Assembly: GCA_014379045.1 (NCBI GenBank)
Contig: JACMMK010000235.1
Location: 1-16,152 of the forward strand
Length of the DNA: 16,152 nucleotides
DNA from: Burkholderiales bacterium
Lineage (GTDB): Bacteria > Pseudomonadota > Gammaproteobacteria > Burkholderiales > CAIKXV01
Reading direction: 5' to 3'
Shown: positions 6,581 through 13,339 of the stretch, piece by piece
Layout of the letters: the number at the start of each line of letters is the position of its first letter
Numbering within the stretch: position 1 is the first letter of the stretch
Made by a program: the position numbers and the translations under genes
Notes under the pieces: model-generated
Database searches by the model: none
What the model was told of the DNA's origin: nothing
Seen by the model: the letters and a program-made list of their open reading frames with translations, nothing else

Positions 6581-7090
6581 ATGGATGTTGCCGAGCGGAT
6601 ACACGCTGAACTCTCCGGCTGCGGCGTGCGGCTGGCCGCGACGCTGCCCGATGACTGGGTCGCGCCCGTCATCGCTCGGCTCGCGGCCGACCCCGCGATC
6701 CGGCATGTGCCGGTGGCGCGCGAAGCCGAGGCGATCGCCATCTGCTCGGGCGCATTCTTCGGCGGCGTACGCGCGGTTGCGGTCATGGGCGCGACCGGCC
6801 TGCTCACCTGTACCGGGGAGTTGGCGACCCTCAACCTGCGCCACCAGATCCCCGTGTTCTGCCTGGTGAGCCTGCGCGGGTCGATCGACGATCATCGGAT
6901 CTACCAGGAGGTGCAGGGACGACGGCTGCTGCCGCTGCTCGAGGCCTACGACTTCCCGTATCACGTGTTCGACCAGGTGGACAATCTCGCGCGCCTTCCG
7001 GACGCGTTTGAGACCTGCCGTCTGCAGAAGCGCCCGTTCATCGCGTTCCTCAGCCGGCGTCTGTTGAAAAGTAAGGATGTGGTCGGATGA
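6581..7090 (+). CDS. TPP-dependent decarboxylase, alpha (pyrimidine-domain) subunit, ComD-like
   Basis: This 169-aa protein corresponds to the N-terminal PYR domain of TPP decarboxylases, encoded alone as in sulfopyruvate decarboxylase (ComD) and related phosphonopyruvate-type enzymes. The segment VAREAEAIAICSGAFFGG contains Glu48, which aligns with the glutamate that activates the thiamine aminopyrimidine. The following VMGATGLLTCTGELATLNLRHQIPV matches the helix that normally contacts the diphosphate-binding partner. It cannot bind the diphosphate by itself and needs the next gene product. GAGGA at 6569-6573 precedes ATG 6581 by 7 nt. Its stop overlaps the next start (ATGA, 7087-7090), consistent with 1:1 assembly. 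The likely reaction is decarboxylation of a 2-oxoacid carrying a polar or anionic 3-substituent; the substrate is not defined by sequence. Confidence 0.82.
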   Translation: MDVAERIHAELSGCGVRLAATLPDDWVAPVIARLAADPAIRHVPVAREAEAIAICSGAFFGGVRAVAVMGATGLLTCTGELATLNLRHQIPVFCLVSLRGSIDDHRIYQEVQGRRLLPLLEAYDFPYHVFDQVDNLARLPDAFETCRLQKRPFIAFLSRRLLKSKDVVG

Positions 7091-7689
7091 AAACGAGCGA
7101 TGCATTGGCGGTGCTGGCTGCCCGGCGGAACGACGCGATCGTCGTGTGTGCGCTCGGCATGGCGGCGAACGAATGGTGGGCGCTGACGCGCAGCGAAGAC
7201 AGCTTCTACATGCATGGCGCGATGGGCTTCGCCGCGAGTTTCGCGCTAGGTCTGGCGTTGGCGCTGCCGCAGACCCCGGTGTGGGTGCTCAACGCCGATG
7301 GGTCGCTGTGCATGAACTTGGGCTGCCTGCTGACCGAAGCCGGCCAGAGTCCGCCGAACCTGAAGCACTTCGTCGTCGACAACGGCGTGTATCAGACCGT
7401 CGGCGCGGTGCCGATGGTCAATCAGGGGCGCACCGACTATGCGGCGATGGCGCGTGCGGCGGGCATCGCGCACGCCCGCACGCTCGAAGACCTTGCGGCG
7501 CTGGAGCGCGAGCTGCCCGCGATTCTGTCCGAGGCCGGCCCGTCGTTCACGGTGCTGCGGGTCGATCCGGAGCGCGATTTCCTCGGCACCCCGCCGATGA
7601 CCTACGAAGGCGCTGAAATGAAATACCGGTTCGGTCGCGCGCTCGAGCGGCGCTTCGGCATCGTCGTGTTCGGACCACAAGGGTACTGA
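7087..7689 (+). CDS. TPP-dependent decarboxylase, beta (diphosphate-binding) subunit, ComE-like
   Basis: This 200-aa protein is the PP domain partner of the preceding gene. The TPP/Mg signature is VLNADGSLCMNLGCLL followed by HFVVDNGVYQTVG: Asp71 and Asn99 are the expected magnesium ligands with normal spacing. The usual first glycine of GDG is alanine here (Ala70), an unusual but probably tolerated change. The stretch MHGAMGFAASFALGLALALP matches the conserved helix ahead of the motif in ComE and phosphonopyruvate decarboxylases. The start overlaps the alpha stop by four bases. The alpha and beta products together would form one functional enzyme of about 369 aa. It is the last gene of the operon and ends 19 nt from the end of the convergent LVIVD gene. 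Confidence 0.84.
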   Translation: MKTSDALAVLAARRNDAIVVCALGMAANEWWALTRSEDSFYMHGAMGFAASFALGLALALPQTPVWVLNADGSLCMNLGCLLTEAGQSPPNLKHFVVDNGVYQTVGAVPMVNQGRTDYAAMARAAGIAHARTLEDLAALERELPAILSEAGPSFTVLRVDPERDFLGTPPMTYEGAEMKYRFGRALERRFGIVVFGPQGY

Positions 7690-7708
7690 GCCGGACTGCC
7701 GCGCACCA

Positions 7709-9025
7709 TCACCGCCGCGTGAACTCGAGGATGTCGAAGCCGCGATACCGGTCGACGATGTAGACCAGACCGCGGCTGTCGACATCGACGTCGTTGGTCT
7801 GCGGAGCGGCCTTGCCGGCTGCGGGTTCGGGAATGAAGTGACCTACTTCTTCCGGCGCTGTCGGGTCCGCCACGTCGACGACGCGCACCCCGCCGGCGAA
7901 CCAGGCGCAGTAGACGAGCGTACCGTCCATGTGCTCCTGGAACTGATGCGCACCGAAGCGCCCAGGGGCCGCGCGGCTCCACGGCGAATCGAGTTCGCTT
8001 ACCTCGAACAGCGACAGCGGCTTGATGTCGGCGAAGTCGGTGACATCGAACACCCACAGGCAGCCGTGCGGACGGCCGCGGCGACGCGCCATCTCTTCGG
8101 CACTGTGGGCGTGGTCTTCCTCGTCGATCGCCACCGCGATACGTCGTCCACCATGCAGGCCGGGCACCGGCATGAACGTGTGCGTAGGTTCGGGAAACGG
8201 CGGGTGATAGTTGTAGGCGCCGACGGTCGTGGGTTTGCGAATGTCGGAGACATCGATGATGCGCACGCCGCCGTGCCAGCAGCCCGCCCAAAGCAGGTCG
8301 TCGAAACGCAACGTGTGATGCAGACGGTGCTGCCGGCCCTGCCAGGTTTTCTGCTCGCCGCCGGCGACATGCTGCCCGGGCATCCACCAGCGTGAAACCT
8401 CCTCCGGCCGGGTCGGGTCGGCAAGACTGTAGATCACGAGAATGTTGCCGACGAAGCCGTCCATCTCGGTCGAGATGTAGGCGTAGTCCGCATCCATGTC
8501 GAAGCGGTGCACGCCGATGCCGCCGGTGCGGTGATGGACGATCTGTCGCGGCTTCGACTTGTCCGAGATGTCGTAGATGCGGAAGCCCCCAAGATCGTAG
8601 CCGCGTTTCTGCGCTGCCTCGACTACAGGGATATCGGACTCGCTGACCCCGATCTTCGCAGCGAGCTCGGCATGCGTAGGCTCGCGCCCGAGCGTCGCGG
8701 TCAACGCGGCCCGTGCGCCGGGCAGTTCGTCGGCCTTGCGCCCGATCGCGGTCATGTTGCGCTCGTGGTTGACGATCATGAGGTCGCCGACCACGCGCGC
8801 CTTGTGGCTGTGCGAGTCGGAATCGTCGAGGAACACCTGGGAGATCAGCTTCGGATTTTGCGGGTCCCCGACATCGACGAGGCTCGTGCCGAGCCGTTCC
8901 TTGTTCGTGATGTGACCGATGTAGGCAGTGGTGCCGACGATGCGCACCTGTCCTGCACCGGGCAGGTCGAGCCGACCGAGACGGGTCATGTTGTGCGCGA
9001 GCGAGATGTCTTGCGGGGCATTCAT
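7709..9025 (-). CDS. LVIVD-repeat (beta-propeller-like) protein with sigma-region-3-like insert
   Basis: This 438-aa protein contains repeated LVIVD-type strands: GTSLVDVGDP (46-55), GFRIYDISD (147-155), ILVIYSLADP (195-204), GVRIIDVSD (253-261), LWVFDVTD (323-330), GVRVVDVADP (379-388) and a closing GFDILEF (429-435). Six or seven such units suggest a propeller. Many histidines occur in loops (SHSHK, VHRFD, RLHHTLR, THTFMP, GAHQFQEH), compatible with metal or substrate binding. Residues 112-131 read LGREPTHAELAAKIG and onward, like sigma-70 region 3 rather than a propeller blade. I see no signal peptide, so it may be cytosolic. ATG 9025 is chosen because AGGAGA (9037-9032 on this strand) lies 6 nt upstream; a 65-residue upstream extension is Arg-rich and unsupported. 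Molecular function is unknown; relatives are often found beside catabolic genes. Confidence 0.8.
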   Translation of the reverse strand: MNAPQDISLAHNMTRLGRLDLPGAGQVRIVGTTAYIGHITNKERLGTSLVDVGDPQNPKLISQVFLDDSDSHSHKARVVGDLMIVNHERNMTAIGRKADELPGARAALTATLGREPTHAELAAKIGVSESDIPVVEAAQKRGYDLGGFRIYDISDKSKPRQIVHHRTGGIGVHRFDMDADYAYISTEMDGFVGNILVIYSLADPTRPEEVSRWWMPGQHVAGGEQKTWQGRQHRLHHTLRFDDLLWAGCWHGGVRIIDVSDIRKPTTVGAYNYHPPFPEPTHTFMPVPGLHGGRRIAVAIDEEDHAHSAEEMARRRGRPHGCLWVFDVTDFADIKPLSLFEVSELDSPWSRAAPGRFGAHQFQEHMDGTLVYCAWFAGGVRVVDVADPTAPEEVGHFIPEPAAGKAAPQTNDVDVDSRGLVYIVDRYRGFDILEFTRR

Positions 9026-9031
9026 CGAGTG

Positions 9032-9037
9032 TCTCCT
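9032..9037 (-). promoter_or_regulatory. Ribosome binding site deciding the start of the LVIVD protein
   Basis: On the minus strand AGGAGA ends 6 nt before ATG 9025, which sets this start over the upstream in-frame extension. Confidence 0.7.
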
Positions 9038-9045
9038 GGGAACGG

Positions 9046-9068
9046 ACGAGCGCTCGAACGGCGCTCGT
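9046..9068. repeat. Inverted repeat upstream of the LVIVD gene
   Basis: ACGAGCGC (9046-9053) and GCGCTCGT (9061-9068) form an 8-base perfect inverted repeat with a 7-base loop. The left arm also lies in a 10-base palindrome CGAGCGCTCG (9047-9056). It is 21-43 nt upstream of the LVIVD start, inside the likely 5' untranslated region. It may be an operator or an mRNA hairpin; no regulator gene is nearby to assign it. Confidence 0.4.
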
Positions 9069-9137
9069 GTCGGGGTCGCCGGCGCATTGTCGTTGGCGTG
9101 ACCTCGGCGCGCGGTCGCAGCCGCGTCGGGCGTACAT

Positions 9138-9167
9138 CGGGTCGTGCATCGCCGTCGATGCGACCCG
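9138..9167. promoter_or_regulatory. Imperfect inverted repeat (candidate operator) in the divergent intergenic region
   Basis: CGGGTC (9138-9143) pairs with GACCCG (9162-9167), and GCATCG (9146-9151) with CGATGC (9156-9161). That gives 12 pairs with a 2-base bulge (GT) and a 4-base centre. It ends 2 nt before a TATACT box, covering the -35 area of that candidate promoter. This is where a repressor or activator could act on the receptor operon. GCATCGGC also occurs twice downstream (9198-9205 and 9217-9224). The binding protein is unknown. Confidence 0.45.
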
Positions 9168-9169
9168 GA

Positions 9170-9175
9170 TATACT
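9170..9175 (+). promoter_or_regulatory. Candidate -10 box for the receptor operon
   Basis: TATACT matches the sigma-70 -10 consensus at five of six bases. It lies in a local A/T-rich patch (ATATACTAAA) that stands out in this GC-rich DNA. No good -35 box is visible at 16-18 nt upstream; that position is taken up by the inverted repeat, so the promoter may depend on an activator. The leader to ATG 9246 would be about 60 nt. Confidence 0.45.
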
Positions 9176-9230
9176 AAACCAGCGAGTTCGATCGACAGCA
9201 TCGGCAACGACCGGTGGCATCGGCGCTCGC

Positions 9231-9236
9231 AGGAGG
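9231..9236 (+). promoter_or_regulatory. Strong ribosome binding site of Bug receptor 2
   Basis: AGGAGG precedes ATG 9246 by 9 nt and decides this start over the long in-frame alternative at 9144. Confidence 0.75.
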
Positions 9237-9245
9237 AATGTCGCG

Positions 9246-10265
9246 ATGTATCGCGCTCGTCGTCAGACCGCTCGCAGTGGCGTCATCGACCGCTCGGCAG
9301 TTGCCGCTGCGCTGGTTGCGCTCGGGTGCGTCGCGTTGTCAGGTACGCATGGGTCGGCAGAGGCGCAGGAGTATCCGGCGCGGACGGTGAGGTTGATCGC
9401 GCCGTTCGCCCCGGGCGGCGCGACCGACGCGCTGGCGCGCATCGTCGCGCAGCGGATGACCGAGCGCTATGGTCAGCCGGTGGTGGTCGAGTACCGCGCC
9501 GGTGCCGGCGGCAACCTGGGCGCCGAACTGGTGGTCAAGTCGGCGCCGGACGGCTACACGCTGCTGCTCGGCGGCGTGCCGCACGCAATCGGGATGTCGC
9601 TCTACCGCACCCCGGGCTACGACCTGGCGAAGGATCTGTCGGCGGTCGCCAATCTCGCCGGCTTTCCGAGCCTGATCGCGGTGCATCCGTCGCTGCCGGT
9701 GAAGTCGGTGAAGGAACTCGTCGGGCTCGCGCGCGCGAATCCTGCCGCGTTGACCTACGGCTCGGCGGGCAACGGCTCGCCGAACCACATGGCGATGGAA
9801 CTGTTCAACTCGATGGCGAAGACGCGCATGGTCCATGTGCCGTACAAGGGCACCGGACAGATGATCGGCGATCTGGTCGGCGGCCATGTACAGCTCGCTT
9901 CGGTCGGCTTTCCGGCCGCCCTGCCGCTGGTGAAAGCGGGGCGTCTGCGGGTGCTCGCCGTGACCGGTTCGGCGCGTTCGCCGCTGCTGCCCGAGGTGCC
10001 GACGGTCGCCGAGCAGGGGCTGGCCGGCTTCAACGTGAATTCCTGGTACGGGGTGTTCGCGCCAGCTGCCTTGCCGCGTGAACTCGCGCAGCGATTGAGC
10101 ACGGATATCACTGCGCTGATGAGCATCGCCGAGGTGCGCGAGAGGCTCGCCGCGCTCGGCGCCGAGCCGATGCCGATGGCACCTGAAGAATTTTCCCGAT
10201 TCGTGCGCGACGAGATCGTGCTGTGGGCGAGGATCGTGCGCGAGTCGGGGGCACGCGTCGAGTGA
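9246..10265 (+). CDS. Bug/TctC-family periplasmic solute receptor 2
   Basis: This 339-aa protein has a twin-basic N-terminus (MYRARRQTAR), a hydrophobic stretch (VAAALVALGCVAL) and a probable cleavage site after GSAEA near residue 40. The Bug signature EYPARTVRLIAPFAPGGATD follows (PFAPGGATD at 53-61), then LTYGSAGNGSPNHMAMELF and HVPYKGTGQMIGDLVGGHVQ. The family binds carboxylates, nicotinate-like or amino acid ligands in the periplasm. ATG 9246 has a strong AGGAGG at 9231-9236 (9-nt spacing); the longer in-frame start at 9144 lies over the candidate promoter and inverted repeat and is rejected. It is the first gene of the rightward operon and the most likely to be controlled directly by the divergent intergenic region. 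Cys28 is not in a canonical lipobox. Confidence 0.91.
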   Translation: MYRARRQTARSGVIDRSAVAAALVALGCVALSGTHGSAEAQEYPARTVRLIAPFAPGGATDALARIVAQRMTERYGQPVVVEYRAGAGGNLGAELVVKSAPDGYTLLLGGVPHAIGMSLYRTPGYDLAKDLSAVANLAGFPSLIAVHPSLPVKSVKELVGLARANPAALTYGSAGNGSPNHMAMELFNSMAKTRMVHVPYKGTGQMIGDLVGGHVQLASVGFPAALPLVKAGRLRVLAVTGSARSPLLPEVPTVAEQGLAGFNVNSWYGVFAPAALPRELAQRLSTDITALMSIAEVRERLAALGAEPMPMAPEEFSRFVRDEIVLWARIVRESGARVE

Positions 10266-10266
10266 G

Positions 10267-10305
10267 CAGCACCGGAGAACATCGGACAACATTCAGCACT
10301 GGAGA
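10267..10305 (+). repeat. Near-identical 12-mers in the receptor 2/3 spacer
   Basis: CAGCACCGGAGA (10267-10278) and CAGCACTGGAGA (10294-10305) match at 11 of 12 bases. The second supplies the GGAG ribosome site (10301-10304) for GTG 10312. The first is an orphan site and may be a relic of duplication. Confidence 0.4.
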
Positions 10306-10311
10306 TTCAGA

Positions 10312-11310
10312 GTGAAGATGACGAAACCCGTGATCGCCGCCGTAGCACTGATGTCGGTCACGCAGCTTGCAACGTCTGCTGCGAATGCCCAGGGCGCCTC
10401 GCCCGCGTCGAAGTTTCCGATCAAGTCGGTGCGGATGATCCTCGCCTTCCCGCCCGGTGGCGCAAGCGACTTCGCCGGCAGGCTGCTCGCGCAGCGCCTT
10501 ACCGAAATCTGGGGCCAGTCGGTGCTGGTCGACAATCGGGCCGGTGCAGGCGGCAACATCGGTGCTGAGCTCACCGCACGCTCACCGGCCGACGGCTACA
10601 CGATCATGCTCGCGAACAACGCTGTCCTGGCGGCGAATGCGGCGTTGTATCCGAAGCTTTCCTACGATCCGGCCCGCGACTTCATTCCAGTCACGCTGGT
10701 GGCGGTGCAGCCGAACATCCTCGTCGTTCACCCTTCGGTGCAGGCGACGAGCGTGAAGGAGCTGGTTGCGCTGGCGAAGAGTCGACCGGGGCAGCTCAAC
10801 TACGCGTCGTCGGGCAACGGGCTCGCGGCTCATCTGGCAGGCGAGCTGTTCAACAGCATGGCCGGCGTGAACATGGTGCATGTGCCGTACAAGGGCGCCG
10901 GACCGGCACTCGCCGACCTGATCGGCGGTCAGACGCAGGTGATGTTCGCGACCGCGACGTCGGTCGTGCCGCATGTGAAAGCAGGCAAGCTGCGCGCACT
11001 GGCCACGACCGCACCGAAGCGTTCGGTAGGGTTCGAGGACATGCCTACCGTGTCGGAGTCGGGTGTGCCTGGGTTCGATGCGACGTCGTGGCATGGCATC
11101 GTCGTCCCTTCGGGCACGCCGCGGACTATCGTCGATCAGATCGCCGCCGGGGTGAACACGGCGTTGAAGAATCCGGATCTGCGCGAGAAATATCTGGCGG
11201 CAGGCGCCGAACCGGTCGGCGGCACGCCGGAGCAGTTCGCCGCGCACATCAAGGCAGAAGTGCCGCGTTGGGCGAAGGTGATCAAGCAGTCGGGTGCGAA
11301 GGCAGATTGA
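10312..11310 (+). CDS. Bug/TctC-family periplasmic solute receptor 3
   Basis: This 332-aa protein has a typical signal peptide (MKMTKPVIAAVALMSV, cleavage near SAANA, residue 26). It carries the Bug signature IKSVRMILAFPPGGASD (AFPPGGASD at 45-53), plus LNYASSGNGLAAHLAGELF and HVPYKGAGPALADLIGGQTQ. GTG 10312 is preferred because GGAG at 10301-10304 is 7 nt upstream; ATG 10318 would place it 13 nt away. The C-terminus (WAKVIKQSGAKAD) looks like a normal Bug end. Its TGA (11308-11310) is followed with no gap by the GTG of the next gene in the same reading frame, so a read-through product would fuse this exported receptor to the next protein. It lies 46 nt after receptor 2, and the two are tandem paralogues of clearly different sequence. 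Confidence 0.92.
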   Translation: MKMTKPVIAAVALMSVTQLATSAANAQGASPASKFPIKSVRMILAFPPGGASDFAGRLLAQRLTEIWGQSVLVDNRAGAGGNIGAELTARSPADGYTIMLANNAVLAANAALYPKLSYDPARDFIPVTLVAVQPNILVVHPSVQATSVKELVALAKSRPGQLNYASSGNGLAAHLAGELFNSMAGVNMVHVPYKGAGPALADLIGGQTQVMFATATSVVPHVKAGKLRALATTAPKRSVGFEDMPTVSESGVPGFDATSWHGIVVPSGTPRTIVDQIAAGVNTALKNPDLREKYLAAGAEPVGGTPEQFAAHIKAEVPRWAKVIKQSGAKAD

Positions 11311-12222
11311 GTGCATACGCCGTCGATCGCGGTATTCACGAAGAACCGCAGTAATCCGGCGTACGAGGCGGCGCGGATCGGCGCCGATCGCGCGGCAGCG
11401 GCGTTCGGCGCGGTGACCACGCACCATGTGCCGGCGGTGGCCGACGACGTCGCGCAACAGATCGCACTGGTGCACGAGGTTCTTGCCGCTCCGCCCGATG
11501 GCATTGTATTCGTTCCTGTGCACGAGACCGAAGTGAACGCGGCGATCGAGTCGATCACTGCTGCAGGTATTCCGATAGCGAACCCCATCGCGCGAATGAC
11601 CGCGGGCCAACCGCTTACCTTCGTCGGTTCCGACAATGAAGCGCTTGCCTTCGACGTCGCCCGCTACTTGTTGCGGCATATCGGGGGATGCGGGCGGGTG
11701 CTGATGCTCGAGGGCATCGCCGCGTCCGCGACCACGGCGCCGCGCACCCGCGGCTTTCTTGTCGCGTTGGCCGAGTTTCCCGAAGTGCGATTGATCGGCC
11801 GGCTCACCGGAGACTATCAGCGCGGCGTCGCGCGCACCGCCGTCAGCGACTGGCTCGATGCACGGGCGGATCGTGGGGCTCCTCTGGACGCCGTGCTTGC
11901 AGCCAATGACGTGATGGCGCTGGGGGCGCTCGATGCGCTGTCCGGGCGCGGGTGGCAGGTGCCCGTGATCGGCATCAACGCGCTGCCGGAAGCTATCGAC
12001 GCAATCCGCTCGGGCCAACTGCTGGCGACCGTGGACTTCGACGCGATGAAGATCGCGCATATCGCGACCGAGGCTTTGCTGCGACACCTGCGCGGCGAAC
12101 GGGTGCCGAAGGAGATCACGCTGCCGGTGCAGATCGTCGATCGCAGCAACTTCGCTGCCTGGGACCGTCCGCTCGCGCAGCGTGATTGCCTTCGGTGGGA
12201 AGACGTAGTGGCGCGCGCATGA
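11311..12222 (+). CDS. Periplasmic-binding-protein-like (RbsB/LacI-sensor fold) protein without signal peptide
   Basis: This 303-aa protein has the two-lobed type I periplasmic binding fold. It starts directly on the first beta-strand (IAVFTKNRSNPAYEAARIGA). It then shows PPDGIVFVPVHETEVNAAI, the GSDNEALAFDVARYL segment, GRVLMLEG, RTRGFLVAL, a DAVLAANDVMALGALDAL motif and TVDFDAMKIAHIATEALL. This is the order of sugar-binding proteins such as RbsB and of the sensor domain of LacI regulators. Neither a signal peptide nor a DNA-binding helix-turn-helix precedes the fold, so the product should stay in the cytosol unless translated as a fusion with receptor 3. GTG 11311 is the only reasonable start (AAGG at 11299-11302 gives a weak site); no other in-frame start precedes the fold because TGA is immediately upstream. 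It may be a ligand-binding partner or sensor. Confidence 0.83.
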   Translation: MHTPSIAVFTKNRSNPAYEAARIGADRAAAAFGAVTTHHVPAVADDVAQQIALVHEVLAAPPDGIVFVPVHETEVNAAIESITAAGIPIANPIARMTAGQPLTFVGSDNEALAFDVARYLLRHIGGCGRVLMLEGIAASATTAPRTRGFLVALAEFPEVRLIGRLTGDYQRGVARTAVSDWLDARADRGAPLDAVLAANDVMALGALDALSGRGWQVPVIGINALPEAIDAIRSGQLLATVDFDAMKIAHIATEALLRHLRGERVPKEITLPVQIVDRSNFAAWDRPLAQRDCLRWEDVVARA

Positions 12223-12223
12223 C

Positions 12224-12229
12224 AGGAGG
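12224..12229 (+). promoter_or_regulatory. Ribosome binding site of Bug receptor 4
   Basis: AGGAGG stands 4 nt before ATG 12234, an unusually short gap. Starts farther in (12255 or 12270) are too far for this site, so 12234 is kept with some doubt. Confidence 0.5.
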
Positions 12230-12233
12230 CGTG

Positions 12234-13271
12234 ATGCGTAAAGCCGATGCACGAATGAAAGGTGCGCGCATGAAGCTAATGGAGAGCGCAGTCGCAGCGA
12301 CGGTCGGCATTGGCGCGGTCGTATTCTTCGCGTTGCGGCCCGGCGATGCGACTGCGCAAGCGCCGACCGACGGCGCCTATCCCGCTCGTTCCATCCGGAT
12401 GATCGTGCCGTTCCCGCCGGGCGGTACAGCAGACGTCCTCGGCCGCATCGCGGCGCGCCGGATGGAAACGCATTTCGGCCAGAGCGTGATCGTGGATAAC
12501 CGACCTGGGGCGAGCGGGCATGTCGGAGCCGAGATCGCTGCGCGCGCCGCAGGCGATGGCTACACGATGATGATCGGCACGATCGGCATTCACGCTGCGC
12601 ACCGGCTCTATCGCAAGTTGCCGTACAACCCGGAGACCGACCTTCAGCCGATCATGGTGTACGCCGAGAATCCGAATGTACTGGTGGTGAATCCGTCGGT
12701 GCCGGTCAAGACGGTGGCGGAGTTCCTCGCGCTGGCGCGCAGTCGTCCGGGAGAGCTCAACTTCGGCACCGCGGGACCCGGTTCGTCGATACACATGGTC
12801 ACCGAACTGTTCATGCTGGCGAGTGGCGTGCGCATGAATCACATTCCGTACAAAGGCAGCGGTCCCGCACTTGCCGATCTTGTCGGCGGGCAGATCCAGC
12901 TCATCTTCGAGAATGCGCCGACCGCCCAACCGTTCGTGCAGTCCGGGAGGTTGCGCGCGCTCGCCGTGACCGGCGCCAGGCGCGCGCCCTCGCTGCCGGA
13001 GCTGCCGACACTGGAAGAGGCCGGAGTCAAGGGCGCCGTGGCCACTTCGTGGTTCAGCATCGCAATTACCCGCGCCGCCCCGGTCGCGCTGGTCGAACGC
13101 TTGAACGCGCAGATCCGGCAGATCCTGGCGCGCCCGGATGCCGCGGACGAGTTCAACCGATTGAGCATCACGCTGATCGCCGGCACACCGGCCGAGGCGC
13201 GGAAGTTCTTCGCCGAGGAGTCGGAGAAGTGGAGCCGCGTGATCGCGGTGGCGAAGATCCAGCTGGACTGA
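12234..13271 (+). CDS. Bug/TctC-family periplasmic solute receptor 4
   Basis: This 345-aa protein has a long basic N-region followed by a hydrophobic core (AVAATVGIGAVVFFAL) and cleavage near ATAQA (residue 43). The Bug signature YPARSIRMIVPFPPGGTAD follows (PFPPGGTAD at 59-67), then LNFGTAGPGSSIHMVTELF and HIPYKGSGPALADLVGGQIQ. Start choice is open: ATG 12234 lies only 4 nt after AGGAGG (12224-12229), ATG 12219 would form an ATGA overlap with the previous stop, and ATGs at 12255 or 12270 would give a more standard signal peptide. I chose 12234 as the best compromise. It is the last gene before the 303-bp non-coding gap, so it may end a transcript that begins at receptor 2. Confidence 0.88.
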   Translation: MRKADARMKGARMKLMESAVAATVGIGAVVFFALRPGDATAQAPTDGAYPARSIRMIVPFPPGGTADVLGRIAARRMETHFGQSVIVDNRPGASGHVGAEIAARAAGDGYTMMIGTIGIHAAHRLYRKLPYNPETDLQPIMVYAENPNVLVVNPSVPVKTVAEFLALARSRPGELNFGTAGPGSSIHMVTELFMLASGVRMNHIPYKGSGPALADLVGGQIQLIFENAPTAQPFVQSGRLRALAVTGARRAPSLPELPTLEEAGVKGAVATSWFSIAITRAAPVALVERLNAQIRQILARPDAADEFNRLSITLIAGTPAEARKFFAEESEKWSRVIAVAKIQLD

Positions 13272-13288
13272 GCAGCGGGCCAAGGTTG

Positions 13289-13339
13289 CGCGTTGCGCGT
13301 GAAGGCGCATCGGGCGCTTCTGCTTCGGCGAGCAACGCG
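13289..13339. repeat. Nested inverted repeat after Bug receptor 4
   Basis: CGCGTTGC (13289-13296) is the exact reverse complement of GCAACGCG (13332-13339). Inside the 35-base loop, GAAGGCGC (13301-13308) pairs with GCGCTTC (13314-13320) with one bulge. No T-run follows, so a factor-independent terminator is not indicated. It may be a transcript 3'-end structure. Confidence 0.35.

Noticed and set aside
7602..9149. 515-codon second frame on the - strand across the LVIVD gene
   Set aside because: Arg-rich translation; the neighbouring frame has regular LVIVD repeats and a good ribosome site.
9080..9176. A -10/-35 pair for the leftward LVIVD gene
   Set aside because: Only poor matches (for example TAGTAT on the - strand at 9176-9171) without a matching -35; not enough to call.
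9144..9245. Long start for Bug receptor 2 at ATG 9144
   Set aside because: It would place coding sequence over the candidate promoter and put a basic 34-residue extension before the signal peptide; AGGAGG supports 9246.
9318..9329. Possible lipoprotein cysteine (ALGC) in the signal peptide of Bug receptor 2
   Set aside because: The -3 position is Ala rather than Leu/Val and a better cleavage site (GSAEA) follows; Bug proteins are normally soluble.
11311..11400. Possible LacI-type regulator identity for the signal-less binding protein
   Set aside because: The N-terminus starts on the sensor fold itself; there is no helix-turn-helix and no room for one because TGA is directly upstream.
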